DNA of 64,000 nucleotides from an uncultured Aquimarina sp. (GCA_947501475.1 CANMWA010000011.1:124001-188000); one strand, 5' to 3'; counted from the first letter of the stretch, positions 41,796 to 51,328 are shown. Numbers and translations are program-made. The notes: a model not told the origin generated them from the letters alone.

Positions 41796-42509
41796 TTACA
41801 TTTTTAGATAAAAATCTTTGGTAAGATTAGTATAAGCATCTGTGTATTGATGCCTTGCGTTTTCAATAATTAGTTCATCTATTTTTGATTCGCTTTGAGT
41901 TTTGCATAATAGCAACATACTTCTTTTTACTTCGGAAGTTGTGTTCCCTTTTACTCTTGTAATTTTTTTAGGAAACAACCCTACTTGTTCTGCAATATCG
42001 ATTACTCGTTTCTCTTCTTTATAGGCTATAATGATTGCCAATTGTCCTTTATCAGATAACAATCTAGATGCCCCAACCAATAAGTGTTCGAATGGTAGTG
42101 CGTCCTCAAATCTAGCCATGTCACGCTGGGAATCTTTGCTCTTATAATCTTCAGAATAAAACGGAGGATTACTAATCAACATATCATATTGATCATCGAT
42201 CTCATCAAAAAATTCCTGAAATGAGGCATGATAACAAAACAATCTATCTGCCCAGGATGAAGCCTCAAAATTTTCGACAGCTTGCTCGTAGGCATCACTA
42301 TCGATTTCTAAAGCATCGATAATCTCTGCACCACAACGCTGTGCCATCATAAGTGCAATCACACCTGTGCCTGTACCTATATCCAAAATTGAGTTTATAG
42401 TATCATCGATGGGTACCCAAGCACCAAGCAACACACCATCGGTGCCTATTTTCATAGCACAGCGATCTTGATGAACAGTAAATTGTTTGAATTTGAAGGG
42501 TTTATTCAT
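41796..42509 (-). CDS. trmN: tRNA1(Val) A37 N6-methyltransferase
   Basis: A 237-residue class I SAM methyltransferase: SAM loop LDIGTGTGVIALMMAQR (42-58), acidic ALEIDSDAYEQA and the N6-adenine catalytic motif NPPF (114-117, in LISNPPFYSEDYKSK). The N-terminal KPFKFKQFTVHQDRCAMKIG TDGVLLGAW is the YfiC/TrmN6 opening. It methylates A37 of tRNA1(Val) in the cytoplasm. It is 62 bases downstream of rimM; a small palindromic element lies in that gap. Confidence 0.9.
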   Translation of the reverse strand: MNKPFKFKQFTVHQDRCAMKIGTDGVLLGAWVPIDDTINSILDIGTGTGVIALMMAQRCGAEIIDALEIDSDAYEQAVENFEASSWADRLFCYHASFQEFFDEIDDQYDMLISNPPFYSEDYKSKDSQRDMARFEDALPFEHLLVGASRLLSDKGQLAIIIAYKEEKRVIDIAEQVGLFPKKITRVKGNTTSEVKRSMLLLCKTQSESKIDELIIENARHQYTDAYTNLTKDFYLKM

Positions 42510-42534
42510 AATTAAAACTGAAACCTAAAAGTAG

Positions 42535-42554
42535 ATTCCAGTATACACTGGAAT
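42535..42554. repeat. Small palindromic element between rimM and trmN
   Basis: ATTCCAGT-ATAC-ACTGGAAT, 8-bp perfect arms followed by GACAAAGA. The 'ATTCCAGT..ACTGGAATGACA' pattern resembles REP-like repeats dispersed in flavobacterial genomes; it may also act as a weak terminator. Confidence 0.5.
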
Positions 42555-42571
42555 GACAAAGAATATTAAAC

Positions 42572-43096
42572 TTATAAATAAAGATCAATCAATCCCTCTG
42601 GGGTAGTTACCTCAATTGTTTTTGACGTCTTATTGATTTCACCAATAAACTCATCATTCATTGGGATTAAGACCTCGGTACCATTACGGTCAATCTCAAA
42701 TAAGGCCTGGGCAGTAGAGTCATTAATTGATTTAATAATACCTACTTCTCCAAAAGTAGTATCCATAACTTTAAAACCAATTATTTCGTGATAATAAAAT
42801 TGATCATCTTTTAGTTTTGGCAATAATGATAATGGTAGATATATATCTGCCTTCATCAGATCATCTGCATCTTCTTCCGAATCAACATCTTCAAACTTTA
42901 CTCTAAGTAAATCGCTTTTATGCAGTGCAGATTTGTCAATAAAAAATGGAACCAGATTGTCATTATAATCGACAAATACTGATTCCATTTTTACATAACT
43001 TTGAGGTTCATCGGTATCTAATTTGATCAATACCTCACCCTTAAAACTAAATTTACTTACGATTTTACCTAGATAGAAGCAGTCTTCTTTCTTCAT
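42572..43096 (-). CDS. rimM: 16S rRNA processing protein RimM
   Basis: A 174-residue protein: N-terminal RimM barrel (FYLGKIVSKFSFKGEVLIKL, DVDSEEDADDLMKADIYLPL) and C-terminal PRC-barrel (YYHEIIGFKVMDTTFGEVG, VLIPMNDEFIGEIN, LIDLYL). RimM binds S19 and helps maturation of the 30S head. It is 14 bases downstream of rpsP, the usual bacterial pairing; trmD is not next in line here, trmN is. Confidence 0.95.
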   Translation of the reverse strand: MKKEDCFYLGKIVSKFSFKGEVLIKLDTDEPQSYVKMESVFVDYNDNLVPFFIDKSALHKSDLLRVKFEDVDSEEDADDLMKADIYLPLSLLPKLKDDQFYYHEIIGFKVMDTTFGEVGIIKSINDSTAQALFEIDRNGTEVLIPMNDEFIGEINKTSKTIEVTTPEGLIDLYL

Positions 43097-43110
43097 CGTT
43101 TATAATGCAA

Positions 43111-43683
43111 CTATTCTTCTTCGTTGCTAGCTTCTTTAGTTACTTCTTCTGTAGCAGCTTCAGCTTCAGGAGCCGCTTCTACAGCCTCTTCAGTTGTTTC
43201 TTCTACTACTTCTTCTGCATTTGCTTCAGTTTCTGCTTGTACAGCATCAGCTTCACGCTTTGCATTTACTTCTTTTTCAGCTTCAAGAGCTTTTGCTTTT
43301 GCTGCTGCTTCGGCTTTTGCTACTGCATCTTTCTTAGCGGTAACTGATCCATCTTTTTCTGATAACCATGCTTGAAACTTTTCTTCAGCTTGTTCTTCAG
43401 TAATAGCACCTTTTCTTACTCCACCTGCAAGGTGATTTTTAAGTAAAGCACCTTTGTACGATAAGATAGCTCTTGCTGTATCTGTAGGTTGTGCTCCGTT
43501 TTGTAACCACTGTACAGCACCATCAACATCAAGGTCAATACTTGCTGGGTTTACATTAGGATTATACGTACCTAGTTTTTCAAGAAATCTACCATCTCTT
43601 TTTGCTCTAGCATCAGCTGCTACAATCCAGTAAAAAGGTTTTCCTTTTTTACCGTGTCTCTGTAATCTAATTTTAACAGACAT
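43111..43683 (-). CDS. rpsP: 30S ribosomal protein S16 with long acidic C-terminal extension
   Basis: A 190-residue protein. Residues 1-about 85 are canonical S16 (SVKIRLQRHGKKGKPFYWIV, DGRFLEKLGTYNPN, WLQNGAQPTDTARAILSYKG). The remaining hundred residues are an Ala/Glu/Lys-rich stretch (EAAAKAKALEAEKEVNAKREA, then VVEETTEEAVEAAPEAEAAT) that is not part of the S16 fold and more than doubles the usual length; long tails are known in Bacteroidota S16 and are probably disordered or helical. Opposite-strand reading frames in the tail are shadows of its codon bias. First gene of rpsP-rimM, with a TACATTTG promoter box upstream. Confidence 0.95.
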   Translation of the reverse strand: MSVKIRLQRHGKKGKPFYWIVAADARAKRDGRFLEKLGTYNPNVNPASIDLDVDGAVQWLQNGAQPTDTARAILSYKGALLKNHLAGGVRKGAITEEQAEEKFQAWLSEKDGSVTAKKDAVAKAEAAAKAKALEAEKEVNAKREADAVQAETEANAEEVVEETTEEAVEAAPEAEAATEEVTKEASNEEE

Positions 43684-43731
43684 AAATAAAATTAATTTTT
43701 GGGTACTCGACCCTGTTTATAATTAAGGGCG

Positions 43732-43765
43732 CAAATGTACTTATTTTTCTTCAGAAAAGAATCAA
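43732..43765 (-). promoter_or_regulatory. Likely rpsP promoter
   Basis: On the minus strand, TTG (43763-43765), 23 nt, then TACATTTG (43732-43739), an exact TAnnTTTG, 48 bases from the rpsP start. The spacing is at the long end. Confidence 0.5.
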
Positions 43766-43940
43766 TAATCTATAAGTTTATTTCTATCCATTAAAGTTAT
43801 TTCATTCGAATAAAATAGTATTGAATACAAAAGGTCATTAAATAGCAAGATAAGAATTCCTATAAAAACAACAAGAATTAGTTAAAAAAGAGCTTTTTTG
43901 TGTATTTCATCGATTAAATATGCTTTTTTTCGATAAAAAT

Positions 43941-43972
43941 TTTGATTTATCCGATTTTTAGCTATATGTTTG
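43941..43972 (+). promoter_or_regulatory. Bacteroidota-type promoter for the 44029 lipoprotein
   Basis: TTTG (43941-43944), 20 nt, TATGTTTG (43965-43972). Both boxes match consensus with near-ideal spacing; transcription would begin about 50 bases before the start codon. The rest of the 43684-44028 gap has nothing else beyond the rpsP promoter. Confidence 0.65.
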
Positions 43973-44028
43973 TACTGTAAACATTTTTATACGGTATTCC
44001 GTAGTCAACATTGCAAAGCCCCAAGCGA

Positions 44029-44868
44029 ATGATCAGAAAAATTACCCCAATTCTGGCAGTCATCTGCCTAATATTTACTTCTTGCACCACAGATATAGAG
44101 ATCAATGATCCTGCACTTCAAACAAAAATTGATGGCGAGATTTTTAGATCATCTATAAAAAAAGCAACTATCTACGATGATGGCACGATGATTATATCCG
44201 GAAGTAATGGAGATAAATCGATAAGTTTCACAATTACGTCGACCAAAACAGGCACTTACAAGCTTGCACAAAATACTGTAAACAAAGTAAGTTTCCTTAA
44301 AAATCAAAGTAAATTTATTTCAAAAGAAGGTGAAACTCAAGGAACAGTTCAGGTTTCTGAAATCTACAATAATGAGATTTCAGGTAATTTTCAATTCAAA
44401 AACCTTAAAGATGACAAAGGCAATGTCATGAATTTTAGTGATGGATGGTTTTATAAAATCCCCATAGAAAATGGTGTGATTGAAGAGCCACAAATCGAAG
44501 AAATCAACCCTTGCTTACTCAATGCATCATTAACCGCAATGGTAGATGGCAATGAGATGATTACTGATGATCATAAAGCTGAATTATTTGGAGTTGAAAA
44601 TGCATCAATACTAATTACTGCAACCAATGAAGAGGGTGAAATATCTATTGTTTTTCCATCTAATGTTACTGCAGGTGAATATTCTTTGACTGGATCTGGT
44701 GCATATAGCGCTACATATACTACCGGTAAAGACAAATCTTCAGTATTATCTGGAAAACTTACAATAACAGAACATGATATAGATACAAAATGTATCAACG
44801 GAAATTTCGAGTTCGAAACTCGAAGCGGAAATCAAATATCTGAAGGATTTTTTGATTTTGGTTACTAA
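44029..44868 (+). CDS. Lipoprotein with two DUF6252-like domains
   Basis: I use ATG 44029 (IRKITPILAVICLIFTSC), six codons inside a TTG-started frame, since it gives a clean lipoprotein signal with the lipidated Cys in IFTSC|TTD. The 279-residue product has two similar beta-rich halves (about 30-140 and 165-279), each opening with LxAxVDGxxxxS...DDGT/ENASILI and containing GxYxL near the middle, as in DUF6252 proteins of Bacteroidota. Outer membrane or periplasmic. Monocistronic, with a strong promoter and a strong terminator. No function known. Confidence 0.75.
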   Translation: MIRKITPILAVICLIFTSCTTDIEINDPALQTKIDGEIFRSSIKKATIYDDGTMIISGSNGDKSISFTITSTKTGTYKLAQNTVNKVSFLKNQSKFISKEGETQGTVQVSEIYNNEISGNFQFKNLKDDKGNVMNFSDGWFYKIPIENGVIEEPQIEEINPCLLNASLTAMVDGNEMITDDHKAELFGVENASILITATNEEGEISIVFPSNVTAGEYSLTGSGAYSATYTTGKDKSSVLSGKLTITEHDIDTKCINGNFEFETRSGNQISEGFFDFGY

Positions 44869-44890
44869 ACCATAACTCAGCTTGACCATG

Positions 44891-44929
44891 AAAGGCATTC
44901 ATTTAAAAAAATGAATGCCTTTCTTTTTT
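44891..44929 (+). terminator. Strong Rho-independent terminator
   Basis: 12-bp perfect stem AAAGGCATTCAT / ATGAATGCCTTT with an 8-nt loop, then TCTTTTTT, 22 bases after the lipoprotein stop codon. Confidence 0.88.
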
Positions 44930-45062
44930 AAACCCCTAACTACACCACCTACTCTATGTAGTTAATAATTATGGATAACTTTTCGAATGGTAGCCCTTTG
45001 AATTTCTGTATTTTTGAAAGTCTGATAATATAGGGGTCAAATTTTCTCGAAATATATCTTTT

Positions 45063-48000
45063 ATGTACTTAGTTTTTGATACTGAAACCACAGGGTTACC
45101 AAAACGATGGGATGCACCCATCAGCGATACAGATAACTGGCCAAGATGTATACAAATTGCATGGCAGTTACACGATGCTATGGGTAATTGTATCGAACAT
45201 CAAGATTATTTGGTAAAACCCGAAGGATTTAATATCCCCTATGATGCAGAAAAGATACACGGAATCTCTACTGAACTTGCCGAGCAAGATGGGATTACTT
45301 TAGAAGAGGTCCTCGAGAAATTCAATATTGCACTTTCTAAAACAAACTTTGTTGTTGGTCAAAATGTAGGCTTTGATGTTAATATCATGGGAGCAGAATT
45401 CTATCGTTTAGGCATAGAAAGTGATTTACAAGACCTTCCGGTATTAGATACTTGTACAGAAACTACAGCAGAACTTTGTCAGATCCCTGGTGGTCGTGGT
45501 GGTAAATTTAAGCTTCCAACACTTACAGAGCTACATCAACATCTTTTTGGGGTTGCTTTTGGTGAGGCCCATAATGCTACTGCCGATGTAGAAGCAACTA
45601 CTCGTTGTTTTCTAGAATTGATTCGTAAGCAGAGTTTTACCATCGAAGAACTTGATGCGCAACCAGATTATTTCCAGAATTTTAAAGAGGCCAATCCTGA
45701 GACTATTCAGCTCATTGGATTAAAGCACATTAATCTCAAAAAGGCTTCTCAAAAAATACAAGAAGCGCTTACCAAAAAAGGCACCTCAGGTCTATCTCAG
45801 GAAGAAATCGATAACAATATTGCAGCCTTAGAAGAAGCTAATTTTGCACATCTTCATAACCATACTCAATTTTCGGTACTTCAATCTACAACCAGTATTC
45901 CTGATCTGATTAAAATTACAGCAGCACACAAAATGAATGCAGTTGCCATGACAGATCATGCCAATATGATGGGAGCATTTCATTTTGTTCAGGGTGTTGC
46001 TAATCATAATAAAAGTGTAAAAGCAGCAAATGCAGAAGCCATAGAAAATGGCCAAGAACCAGAAGGAATAGAAATAAAACCGATTGTAGGATGTGAGTTT
46101 TTTGTTTGCGAAAATCACAAGGACAAATCCAGAAAAGATAACGGATATCAGATTGTACTATTAGCAAAAAATAAAAATGGATATCACAATCTGGCCAAAA
46201 TGTCTTCTACGGCCTTTGTAGATGGTTTTTACTACCTCCCCCGAATAGACAAGGAAATTATAAAGCAATACAAAGAAGATATTATTGTTCTTACCGGAAA
46301 CTTATATGGCGAAGTGCCAAGCAAAGTTTTGAATATTGGTGAAAAACAAGCCGAAGAAGCATTGCTATGGTGGCATCAAGAATTTGGGGATGATCTGTAT
46401 ATTGAGATTATGCGCCATAACCAAGAAGACGAGAATAGAGTAAATCAAGTTCTGATTGAGTTTTCAAAAAAACACAACATCAAGACAGTCGCATCAAACA
46501 ACACATATTATTGTGAAAAAAAAGACGCCAATGCACATGATATATTGTTATGTGTAAAAGATGGAGAAAAACAAGCCACCCCCATTGGTCGAGGCCGAGG
46601 ATATCGATACGGTTTACCAAATCAAGAATATTATTTTAAAACACAAGAAGAGATGAAAAATCTCTTCAAAGATCTTCCTGAAGCAATTATTAATATTCAG
46701 GAGATCGTAGATAAAATTGAACCTTTTGTACTTGCTAGAGATGTATTATTACCAGCATTTGATATTCCTGAAGAGTTTTTATTTGAAGAAGATAAAGTAG
46801 ATGGAGGAAAACGAGGTGAAAACAAATATTTAAGACATATCACTTATGAAGGCGCAAAAAAACGATATGGTGAGATTACACCTGCTATAGATGAGCGTCT
46901 TGATTTTGAACTGAAAGTTATTGAAAAAACAGGATATCCTGGGTACTTCTTAATTGTAGAAGATTTTATTCGAGCCGCACGTGATATGGATGTTTCTGTC
47001 GGACCAGGACGAGGATCTGCCGCAGGGTCTGCAGTCGCCTATTGTTTATGGATCACCAACCTAGACCCTATAAAGTATGATCTGCTTTTTGAGCGTTTCT
47101 TAAATCCAGATCGTGTAAGTATGCCAGATATCGATATTGATTTTGATGATGAAGGTCGTGGCCGAGTAATGGACTATGTAATCGAAAAATATGGTTCTAA
47201 TCAGGTAGCACAAATTATTACTTATGGTACCATGGCAGCAAAATCCTCTATACGAGATACTGCAAGAGTACTAGACTTACCTCTTGGTGATGCCGATCGA
47301 ATTGCAAAACTAATCCCCAACATGTCCAAACTGGGGAAAATATTTGGTGTTGATGAAGCGACACTAAAGAAAAAGTTTAGAAGTGATGAATTAGAAAAAG
47401 TAAATGAGCTCCTTAATATTGCTGAAGGCAGTGACCTAGAAGCCGAAACCTTAAACCAGGCGAGAGTTCTTGAAGGATCTGTTCGAAATACAGGAATTCA
47501 TGCTTGTGGGGTGATTATTACACCCGATGATATTACCAAATTCGTTCCCGTTGCCTTAGCAAAGGATTCTGATATGTACTGTACCCAGTTTGACAACTCT
47601 GTGGTAGAAAACGCAGGATTACTAAAAATGGATTTCCTGGGGTTGAAGACATTAACACTAATCAAGGATACCGTTAAAATTGTAAAAGCAAAACATGGGG
47701 TAGAACTCGATCCAGAAAACTTTCCTCTGGATGATGAAGAGACGTATGCATTGTTCCAGCGAGGAGAAACTGTTGGGGTGTTCCAATATGAATCTCCTGG
47801 GATGCAAAAATATATGAAGGAACTGAAGCCTACAGTTTTTGCAGATCTTATCGCAATGAATGCTTTATATCGCCCTGGACCTCTAGAATATATCCCGAGT
47901 TTTATTAACAGAAAACACGGCACCGAAGAAATTATTTATGATCTCGAGGCTTGCGAAGAATACCTTAAAGAAACGTACGGAATTACAGTATACCAGGAGC

Positions 48001-49448
48001 AAGTAATGTTACTTTCACAAAAACTTGCCGATTTTACCAAAGGTGAAGCCGATGTACTGCGTAAAGCAATGGGTAAAAAACAAAAAGCGGTTCTAGATAA
48101 AATGAAACCCAAGTTTATCTCTCAAGCATCAGCCAAAGGCCATGCCGAAGATAAATTAGAAAAAATATGGAAAGACTGGGAAGCTTTTGCCGCCTATGCC
48201 TTTAACAAATCTCACTCTACTTGTTACGCCTGGATTGCATATCAAACTGCATATTTAAAAGCACACTACCCTGCCGAGTATATGGCTGCTGTACTTTCTA
48301 ACAACATGAATGATATTAAGCAAGTTACTTTCTTTATGGAGGAATGTAAACGTATGAAATTAGACGTACTAGGGCCAGATGTAAACGAATCCTACCGCAA
48401 GTTTTCTGTAAATAAAAACGGAGCCGTACGATTCGGGATGGGTGCGATAAAAGGTGTTGGTACTGGTGCTGTAGCTACTATTGTAGAAAACCGAAAAGAA
48501 GATGGCCCTTACAGATCTATTTTTGATCTTGCAAAAAGAATAGATCTTCGTGCCGCCAATAAAAAAGCTTTTGAAAGTCTAGCCCTGGCAGGGGGATTTG
48601 ATTCTTTTACTGAAACCCATAGAGGGCAATATTTTCATGAAGAAGGTGATGGCGTGACTTTTTTGGAAAAAGCCGTGCGTTATGGATCTAAATATCAAGA
48701 AAGTGAAAATTCATCTCAGGTTAGTTTATTTGGTGAAGCCAGTGATGTTCAGATTCCAGAACCTGTCGTACCACCATGTGAAGAATGGGGAGCAATGGAA
48801 AAACTGGCTCGAGAGAAAGAAGTGGTTGGAATTTACCTCTCTGGGCATCCTCTTGATGACTTTAAATATGAAATGAAATATTTTTGTAATGCTGCACTAA
48901 TTGATTTTGCAGACCTTGAAGGCAATGTGAATCGTGAACTTTCTTTTGGTGGCGTTATCACATCTGTAGAACATCGTACTTCAAAAAATGGTAAAGGATG
49001 GGCAACTTTTTCTATCGAGGATTACAACACAACACACGAATTCAGGATTTTTGGAGAAGAATACCTAAAACATCGTCCGTTTTTGGTAAAAAGCACCTTT
49101 GTATATGCCAAAGCTTTTATTAAAGAAGGCTGGGTAAATCGTGATACCGGTAAAAAGGGAGATCCGAGAATACAATTTAATAGCTTTCAGCTGTTACACG
49201 ATGTAATGGAAAGTTATGCGAAAAAACTCACCATACAAATGGATATCAAAGAACTATCAGATACTAGAATTGATGATTTGAAAGCACTTTTAGGAGAGCA
49301 TTCTGGAAATCACACCCTAAATTTTGTTATCTATGAAATGGCAGAACAATTAAAATTGCATATGCCAAGTAGAAAACAAAAGGTTAACATCTCTCAAGAA
49401 TTACTCACAGCACTTGAAGACGAGTCTATTTATTATAAATTAAACTAA
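45063..49448 (+). CDS. dnaE: DNA polymerase III alpha subunit with fused N-terminal 3'-5' exonuclease
   Basis: A 1461-residue replicative polymerase. Residues 1-190 are a DEDDh exonuclease with all five catalytic residues (Asp6, Glu8 in FDTETTG; Asp105 in GQNVGFDV; His170, Asp175 in HNATADVEA). Then come a PHP domain (FAHLHNHTQFSVLQ, from about 263), the polymerase core with the catalytic Asp cluster PDIDIDFDDEGRGRVM (about 688-700), helix-hairpin-helix and an OB-fold (about 1290-1370). A separate dnaQ could thus be unnecessary for proofreading. A TATTTTTG box at 45009-45016 may be its -7 element. Gram-negative type DnaE, not PolC (no internal exonuclease in the PHP domain). Confidence 0.96.
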   Translation: MYLVFDTETTGLPKRWDAPISDTDNWPRCIQIAWQLHDAMGNCIEHQDYLVKPEGFNIPYDAEKIHGISTELAEQDGITLEEVLEKFNIALSKTNFVVGQNVGFDVNIMGAEFYRLGIESDLQDLPVLDTCTETTAELCQIPGGRGGKFKLPTLTELHQHLFGVAFGEAHNATADVEATTRCFLELIRKQSFTIEELDAQPDYFQNFKEANPETIQLIGLKHINLKKASQKIQEALTKKGTSGLSQEEIDNNIAALEEANFAHLHNHTQFSVLQSTTSIPDLIKITAAHKMNAVAMTDHANMMGAFHFVQGVANHNKSVKAANAEAIENGQEPEGIEIKPIVGCEFFVCENHKDKSRKDNGYQIVLLAKNKNGYHNLAKMSSTAFVDGFYYLPRIDKEIIKQYKEDIIVLTGNLYGEVPSKVLNIGEKQAEEALLWWHQEFGDDLYIEIMRHNQEDENRVNQVLIEFSKKHNIKTVASNNTYYCEKKDANAHDILLCVKDGEKQATPIGRGRGYRYGLPNQEYYFKTQEEMKNLFKDLPEAIINIQEIVDKIEPFVLARDVLLPAFDIPEEFLFEEDKVDGGKRGENKYLRHITYEGAKKRYGEITPAIDERLDFELKVIEKTGYPGYFLIVEDFIRAARDMDVSVGPGRGSAAGSAVAYCLWITNLDPIKYDLLFERFLNPDRVSMPDIDIDFDDEGRGRVMDYVIEKYGSNQVAQIITYGTMAAKSSIRDTARVLDLPLGDADRIAKLIPNMSKLGKIFGVDEATLKKKFRSDELEKVNELLNIAEGSDLEAETLNQARVLEGSVRNTGIHACGVIITPDDITKFVPVALAKDSDMYCTQFDNSVVENAGLLKMDFLGLKTLTLIKDTVKIVKAKHGVELDPENFPLDDEETYALFQRGETVGVFQYESPGMQKYMKELKPTVFADLIAMNALYRPGPLEYIPSFINRKHGTEEIIYDLEACEEYLKETYGITVYQEQVMLLSQKLADFTKGEADVLRKAMGKKQKAVLDKMKPKFISQASAKGHAEDKLEKIWKDWEAFAAYAFNKSHSTCYAWIAYQTAYLKAHYPAEYMAAVLSNNMNDIKQVTFFMEECKRMKLDVLGPDVNESYRKFSVNKNGAVRFGMGAIKGVGTGAVATIVENRKEDGPYRSIFDLAKRIDLRAANKKAFESLALAGGFDSFTETHRGQYFHEEGDGVTFLEKAVRYGSKYQESENSSQVSLFGEASDVQIPEPVVPPCEEWGAMEKLAREKEVVGIYLSGHPLDDFKYEMKYFCNAALIDFADLEGNVNRELSFGGVITSVEHRTSKNGKGWATFSIEDYNTTHEFRIFGEEYLKHRPFLVKSTFVYAKAFIKEGWVNRDTGKKGDPRIQFNSFQLLHDVMESYAKKLTIQMDIKELSDTRIDDLKALLGEHSGNHTLNFVIYEMAEQLKLHMPSRKQKVNISQELLTALEDESIYYKLN

Positions 49449-49526
49449 ATCTTGCTACTCTTAAAACAGAAAACCACCTTATTGATAAATTCCCCTATAT
49501 TGTAATAGATATATTCGCAATCATCT

Positions 49527-50744
49527 ATGCAAAAAAGGGCTTTTTATCTCATTTTATTTTTGGCTATTGTTATTTGTGGGTTACTTTATTTTTCTCTTTT
49601 GAAAGAAAATAATGATTACATCCCTATTACCCCTATCGCAGTGCATCATAATGGCATGAAGTTTATAAGCCATGAAACTTGTGTAGAATGTCACCCAAAG
49701 ATTGTCGAAAACCATCTAAAAACTGCCCATTTCAATTCTTTTCAACCCGCAAATACAAATACAATTAAAGGGAGTTTCAAAAAAGGGCAGCACAATTTAC
49801 GACTTAATCAAGATGTATTATTTACTATGGTTAATCGAGACTCTAGCTTTTATCAAGAACCTATTATTAACAAACAAAAAACTCCTTTCTATTCTGCAAA
49901 AATGGATCTTGTTGTAGGTTCAGGAACCAAAGGACAATCCTATCTAATGTGGAATGACACTCAGTTATTTCAACTACAAGTATCTTATTTCACTCCTACA
50001 AATAGCTGGATCAATAGTCCTGGAGCACCAGATCAATTAACTCCAGCCAGACCTGTTCTAGAACGTTGCCTAGAATGCCATACTACCTATGCGCAAAATC
50101 TTTCTGGCAGTAAAAAAGGGAACTCGTTTCACAAAACTAACATTGTGTATGGTATAGATTGTCAACGCTGTCATGGTGAGGTGGCTGCACACATTCAATA
50201 TCATAAACTAAATCCAGAAGAATTAATCCCTAAGCATATTATACAATATAGCACTCTTACCAGACAACAACGATTAGATGCTTGCGCTTTATGTCATTCT
50301 GGACTAAGAAAAGAAACCTCTCAGGAAGCTTTTGGATTTAATATTGGAGATGTTTTAGAAAACTTTTCTATGCCTGATTATGATGAAAAGAGCTTAAATA
50401 CATTAGATGTTCACGGCAATCAATATGGTTTATTAAAAGCTAGTAAATGTTTTCAAAAAAGCGAAACTTTAGATTGCACCACTTGTCATAATCCTCATAA
50501 AAATGAAAGAGGGCAGTTAGCTCTTTTTAATCAAAAATGCATATCCTGTCATAGTACCATGAAAACCCCAATTGCGTGTAGCGGGGATGTACAAAAAATT
50601 CAGGAAATGGGTAATAATTGTGTGCAATGTCACATGCCACTGGCAGATAGTAAAACGATGAAAATTCAAATCCCGAATGGTGATGAAATTGCTGTTAAGG
50701 TAAGAACTCATTTGATAGGGATATACCATAAAGATTCGCAATAA
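49527..50744 (+). CDS. Heptaheme c-type cytochrome, membrane-anchored
   Basis: A 405-residue protein with an uncleaved-looking N-terminal helix (KRAFYLILFLAIVICGLLYF) and seven CxxCH heme-binding sites starting at residues 52, 181, 212, 253, 317, 338 and 365. The large gap between the first two (129 residues) holds a beta-rich part (KAHFNSF, GSFKKGQHNLRL, LVVGSGTKGQSYLMWNDTQLF) typical of the cytochrome c554/'multiheme cytochrome' family that places hemes on the periplasmic side. No nitrite, hydroxylamine or sulfite reductase genes lie nearby. The function may be extracytoplasmic electron transfer; the partner is unknown. Confidence 0.88.
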   Translation: MQKRAFYLILFLAIVICGLLYFSLLKENNDYIPITPIAVHHNGMKFISHETCVECHPKIVENHLKTAHFNSFQPANTNTIKGSFKKGQHNLRLNQDVLFTMVNRDSSFYQEPIINKQKTPFYSAKMDLVVGSGTKGQSYLMWNDTQLFQLQVSYFTPTNSWINSPGAPDQLTPARPVLERCLECHTTYAQNLSGSKKGNSFHKTNIVYGIDCQRCHGEVAAHIQYHKLNPEELIPKHIIQYSTLTRQQRLDACALCHSGLRKETSQEAFGFNIGDVLENFSMPDYDEKSLNTLDVHGNQYGLLKASKCFQKSETLDCTTCHNPHKNERGQLALFNQKCISCHSTMKTPIACSGDVQKIQEMGNNCVQCHMPLADSKTMKIQIPNGDEIAVKVRTHLIGIYHKDSQ

Positions 50745-50748
50745 AAGA

Positions 50749-51108
50749 TTAATCAAAAAAGCTTCTTGCCCAGTTCTCTGCCTCATCAAGGTCTTTAAAA
50801 AATGTAAAGGCTTCGTTCCAAAGAGGCTGTTCTTGCATTGCTCTTTTTACTTCATCAGGATTTTCAGAAACAATAGCAAAACCTATCATATTTTTTAGTA
50901 TCCTACCTTTATAAACATTCAAATCAATATCATGCGGAAATTTGCGATGTGTAATAAATATAAAATTATCTCCCTTATAATACTCTTCTAGATATGAAGT
51001 TATTTCTTTAGCAGTTTCAAGAGTTACTGCAGAACCCTCATGCATTACTAAAATTGCATGAGTTTCTTTAAAAAACAAATCACAATAAGGTAGTTGGGTT
51101 TCTTTCAT
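50749..51108 (-). CDS. STAS/SpoIIAA-like small protein
   Basis: A 119-residue cytoplasmic protein with an alpha/beta pattern like SpoIIAA/STAS or SEC14-like folds: LFFKETHAILVMHEGSAVTL, then AKEITSYLEEYYKGDNFIFI, NVYKGRILKNMIGFAIVSE, and a C-terminal helix DLDEAENWARSFF. Small flavobacterial proteins of this type have no known role. It is convergent with the cytochrome gene (4 bases between stops). Confidence 0.7.
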   Translation of the reverse strand: MKETQLPYCDLFFKETHAILVMHEGSAVTLETAKEITSYLEEYYKGDNFIFITHRKFPHDIDLNVYKGRILKNMIGFAIVSENPDEVKRAMQEQPLWNEAFTFFKDLDEAENWARSFFD

Positions 51109-51320
51109 TATCTTTAATTCGCAATTACAAATATAATGTTAATTTTATTTTAAAATAGTTCCTATAATAATTAGAATTAAATCATTAATATTGTTTTTGT
51201 ATCCAAGACATAATTAATTACCTATATTTTTTAGTTTTAATTTTTCTGGGTATCAAAAAATCAAATGACTCTATAATCAAAACAAATATTGTCTGTGTAA
51301 GCTTTGGCAGAATTATTGAC

Positions 51321-51328
51321 TAATTTTG
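51321..51328 (+). promoter_or_regulatory. -7 promoter box of trxA
   Basis: TAATTTTG, an exact TAnnTTTG, 44 bases before the trxA start codon. TTTG lies only 14 bases upstream, so the -33 element is not well defined. Confidence 0.45.

Noticed and set aside
43105..43375. Two plus-strand reading frames opposite the rpsP tail
   Set aside because: Low-complexity (Phe/Ser/Cys or Ala/Ser) shadows of the Ala/Glu-rich codons of the S16 extension.
45063..49448. PolC-type polymerase because of the exonuclease
   Set aside because: The exonuclease is at the N-terminus, before the PHP domain, not inserted in it, and the core is DnaE-like.
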